This document shows positions 62,777-64,000 of a stretch of 64,000 nt of DNA, one piece after another (position 1 is the first letter of the stretch; each line of letters opens with the position of its first letter). Source of the stretch: Mucilaginibacter sp. (GTDB taxonomy: Bacteria > Bacteroidota > Bacteroidia > Sphingobacteriales > Sphingobacteriaceae); the NCBI RefSeq assembly GCF_028288225.1, contig NZ_JAQBOC010000031.1, positions 62,001-126,000 of the forward strand, in the 5' to 3' direction. Under the pieces are notes generated by a model. That model worked only from the letters and a program-made list of their open reading frames with translations, was not told the origin of the DNA and did no database searches. The position numbers and the translations under genes are program-made.

Positions 62777-64000
62777 TTATATCCCTGCTTTGTCAGTTTC
62801 CCTTTTGTCAGATAGCAACTTGGCAATAAGCTCAGTCAGGTCAACTTCCGCAAAGGCGGTCGATGAATCGGATACACCATAGGGTATTATAAGTTTGCCA
62901 TTATGTACCAGCGCACCACATGAATATAATACGTTTGGTACGTAACCTTCGCGTTCATCACTGTTAGGGATCAGCAGAGGCTCTTTTAAGCGGCCTATTT
63001 CAACTTCAGGATCATCCAGCTTAAGCAAGCTGGCGCCAAGCACATACCTGCGCATCGGGCCCACGCCATGTGTTATTATTATCCAGCCATGTTTTGTTTC
63101 AATGGGCGAACCGCAATTGCCTATCTGGATAAATTCCCAGGTAAATTTGGGTTGCTGCAGCATTATAGGTTTTTCCCAAATGTTTATTTTATCAGAATAC
63201 ATGATGTAGTTATTACAACCATCTATCCTGGATATCATTGCAAACTTGCCATTTATTTTTCGCGGAAATAGTGCCAGGTTTTTGTTTTGGGCCCCGGCAC
63301 CATATAATGGCATTATTTTGAAATTATAAAAATCGGTTGTTTGTAATAGTTTTGGCATTATCAGCGAGCCGTCATATGCGGTATAGGTGGCGTAATACAC
63401 GGTGCTGTCGTCGTCATTTTTAAAATGCACAAATCTTGCATCTTCAATACCTTTGCGCTCATATTCAGAGATTGGGAATATAACCCGGTCAGATATATCG
63501 GTATCTAACGAAAAAACAATTTCATAATACGAATCGGCAAGCCATAATACTTTATCGTATTCCAATTTCTTCATATCGCTTTCCTGCAGCTTTTGCGAAT
63601 CTGAAATTATCCGGCGCAGGTTTGCATATTCAAAATGATGGTCCAGCTTCGACTCCAGCTCATCCAATACATTAATATCAATTTGAGTTATCGCTGCTTT
63701 GTCAAAAAAAAGTTTTTTATTATAAACAGCATTTCTAACAATTTCGGCCTCGTCAATATAGCTTCCCGCAGGCAAAACGGTAATATTATTTGCCTGGTCA
63801 AGTAAGGCGCGCCTAAAGGTTATGGATGATATATGCCCTTCACCAACGGCCCTGAAACTAATGATAACACGCCTTTGCCCTTCATGCAATTCAGTTTGGT
63901 CGGGATCTTCAACTATTGATGGATTAAAAAAAGCAGCTGATTCAATAGAGTATTCATGCGTAAAATAGGAACCGATTAATAGCTTGCGGTATACTGTTAA
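62777..64000 (-). CDS. GH130 mannoside phosphorylase/hydrolase, 5' end outside window
   Basis: The minus-strand frame is open to the window's last base, so this is a partial gene with at least 408 residues visible. Upstream of the Met-like start at 63889 the frame encodes YSIESAAFFNPSIVEDPDQT, the GH130 opening motif, then RRVIISFRAVGEGHISSITF. IEDARFVHFKN, then CGSPIETKHGWIIITHGVG follow the family plan. GH130 enzymes phosphorolyse or hydrolyse beta-mannosides. ERKGIEDARF has the catalytic Asp region. It may act with the neighbouring GT genes on a mannan-type glycan. Confidence 0.88.
   Translation of the reverse strand, partial: LTVYRKLLIGSYFTHEYSIESAAFFNPSIVEDPDQTELHEGQRRVIISFRAVGEGHISSITFRRALLDQANNITVLPAGSYIDEAEIVRNAVYNKKLFFDKAAITQIDINVLDELESKLDHHFEYANLRRIISDSQKLQESDMKKLEYDKVLWLADSYYEIVFSLDTDISDRVIFPISEYERKGIEDARFVHFKNDDDSTVYYATYTAYDGSLIMPKLLQTTDFYNFKIMPLYGAGAQNKNLALFPRKINGKFAMISRIDGCNNYIMYSDKINIWEKPIMLQQPKFTWEFIQIGNCGSPIETKHGWIIITHGVGPMRRYVLGASLLKLDDPEVEIGRLKEPLLIPNSDEREGYVPNVLYSCGALVHNGKLIIPYGVSDSSTAFAEVDLTELIAKLLSDKRETDKAGI

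Overview
The window is a chromosomal stretch of a Bacteroidota bacterium, most likely family Sphingobacteriaceae (Mucilaginibacter- or Pedobacter-like). This rests on gene content: a type IX secretion sorting domain, a DUF2723 glycosyltransferase, LytS/LytTR signalling, DUF4382 and DUF5995 proteins, the RemB/Wzi-type barrel, the ECF sigma plus FTVPxGYF anti-sigma pair, and a moderately AT-rich composition. Genus is inference. No rRNA or tRNA gene, CRISPR array or replication origin was recognised.

Layout. 1-3.6 kb: DUF5995, a GNAT, a SHOCT-tailed membrane protein, an XRE regulator and a PhoU-like DUF47 protein. 3.9-9.9 kb: a complete phosphate-uptake locus (outer-membrane porin, pstS, pstC, pstA, pstB, phoU). 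10.2-12.7 kb: a DoxX-type membrane protein and two tandem lipocalin-like lipoproteins. 12.7-17.2 kb: an accessory island with an arsenic operon (arsR, DUF6428, arsN2-like, acr3, arsC), a mobile mystery A/B pair (HTH plus Fic) behind three direct repeats spaced exactly 32 bp, and a GDCCVxC cysteine protein joined to an antitoxin-like N-terminus. 17.4-24 kb: DUF2723, a Wzi/RemB-like barrel, a lone receiver domain and a DUF4382 lipoprotein. 24.1-26.5 kb: polyamine genes aguB and aguA, separated by a four-helix-bundle cassette. 27-33 kb: LiaF-like proteins, a secreted SAM-hydrolase-like protein, a second four-helix-bundle cassette, and a LytS kinase with its LytTR regulator. 33.8-39.6 kb: an old yellow enzyme, a UbiA-type prenyltransferase, a Crp-type regulator, an SDR and an M3 peptidase. 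39.6-52 kb: SMI1/KNR4, a giant TraB/GumN protein, two PAP2 phosphatases, an APC permease, a SemiSWEET, Kup, a T9SS mini-protein and an antitoxin-like micro-ORF paired with a ComJ-like protein. 52-58.4 kb: FAH hydrolase, M23 peptidase, peroxiredoxin, an ECF sigma/anti-sigma operon and a class III aminotransferase. 58.8-64 kb: two GT4 glycosyltransferases, a small unknown and a GH130 enzyme cut by the window end.

The most unusual layer is between the genes. Many intergenic spacers carry low-complexity words (for example AGTCCGGAAAG, GTCGATGGTCCATAG, GTTGTAA, GATTTCGG, GAACATCGAAT, AAGCTTAAAGC), often as facing inverted arms that could fold into long hairpins just before a start codon. Two closely related four-helix-bundle (23S-intervening-sequence/S23-type) genes each lie inside such an inverted-repeat pair. 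The two pairs use different words, and each cassette separates genes that look like one operon. This resembles the intervening sequences known in 23S rRNA hairpins, but between protein genes. It is my candidate for an undescribed system, and calling it mobile is inference.
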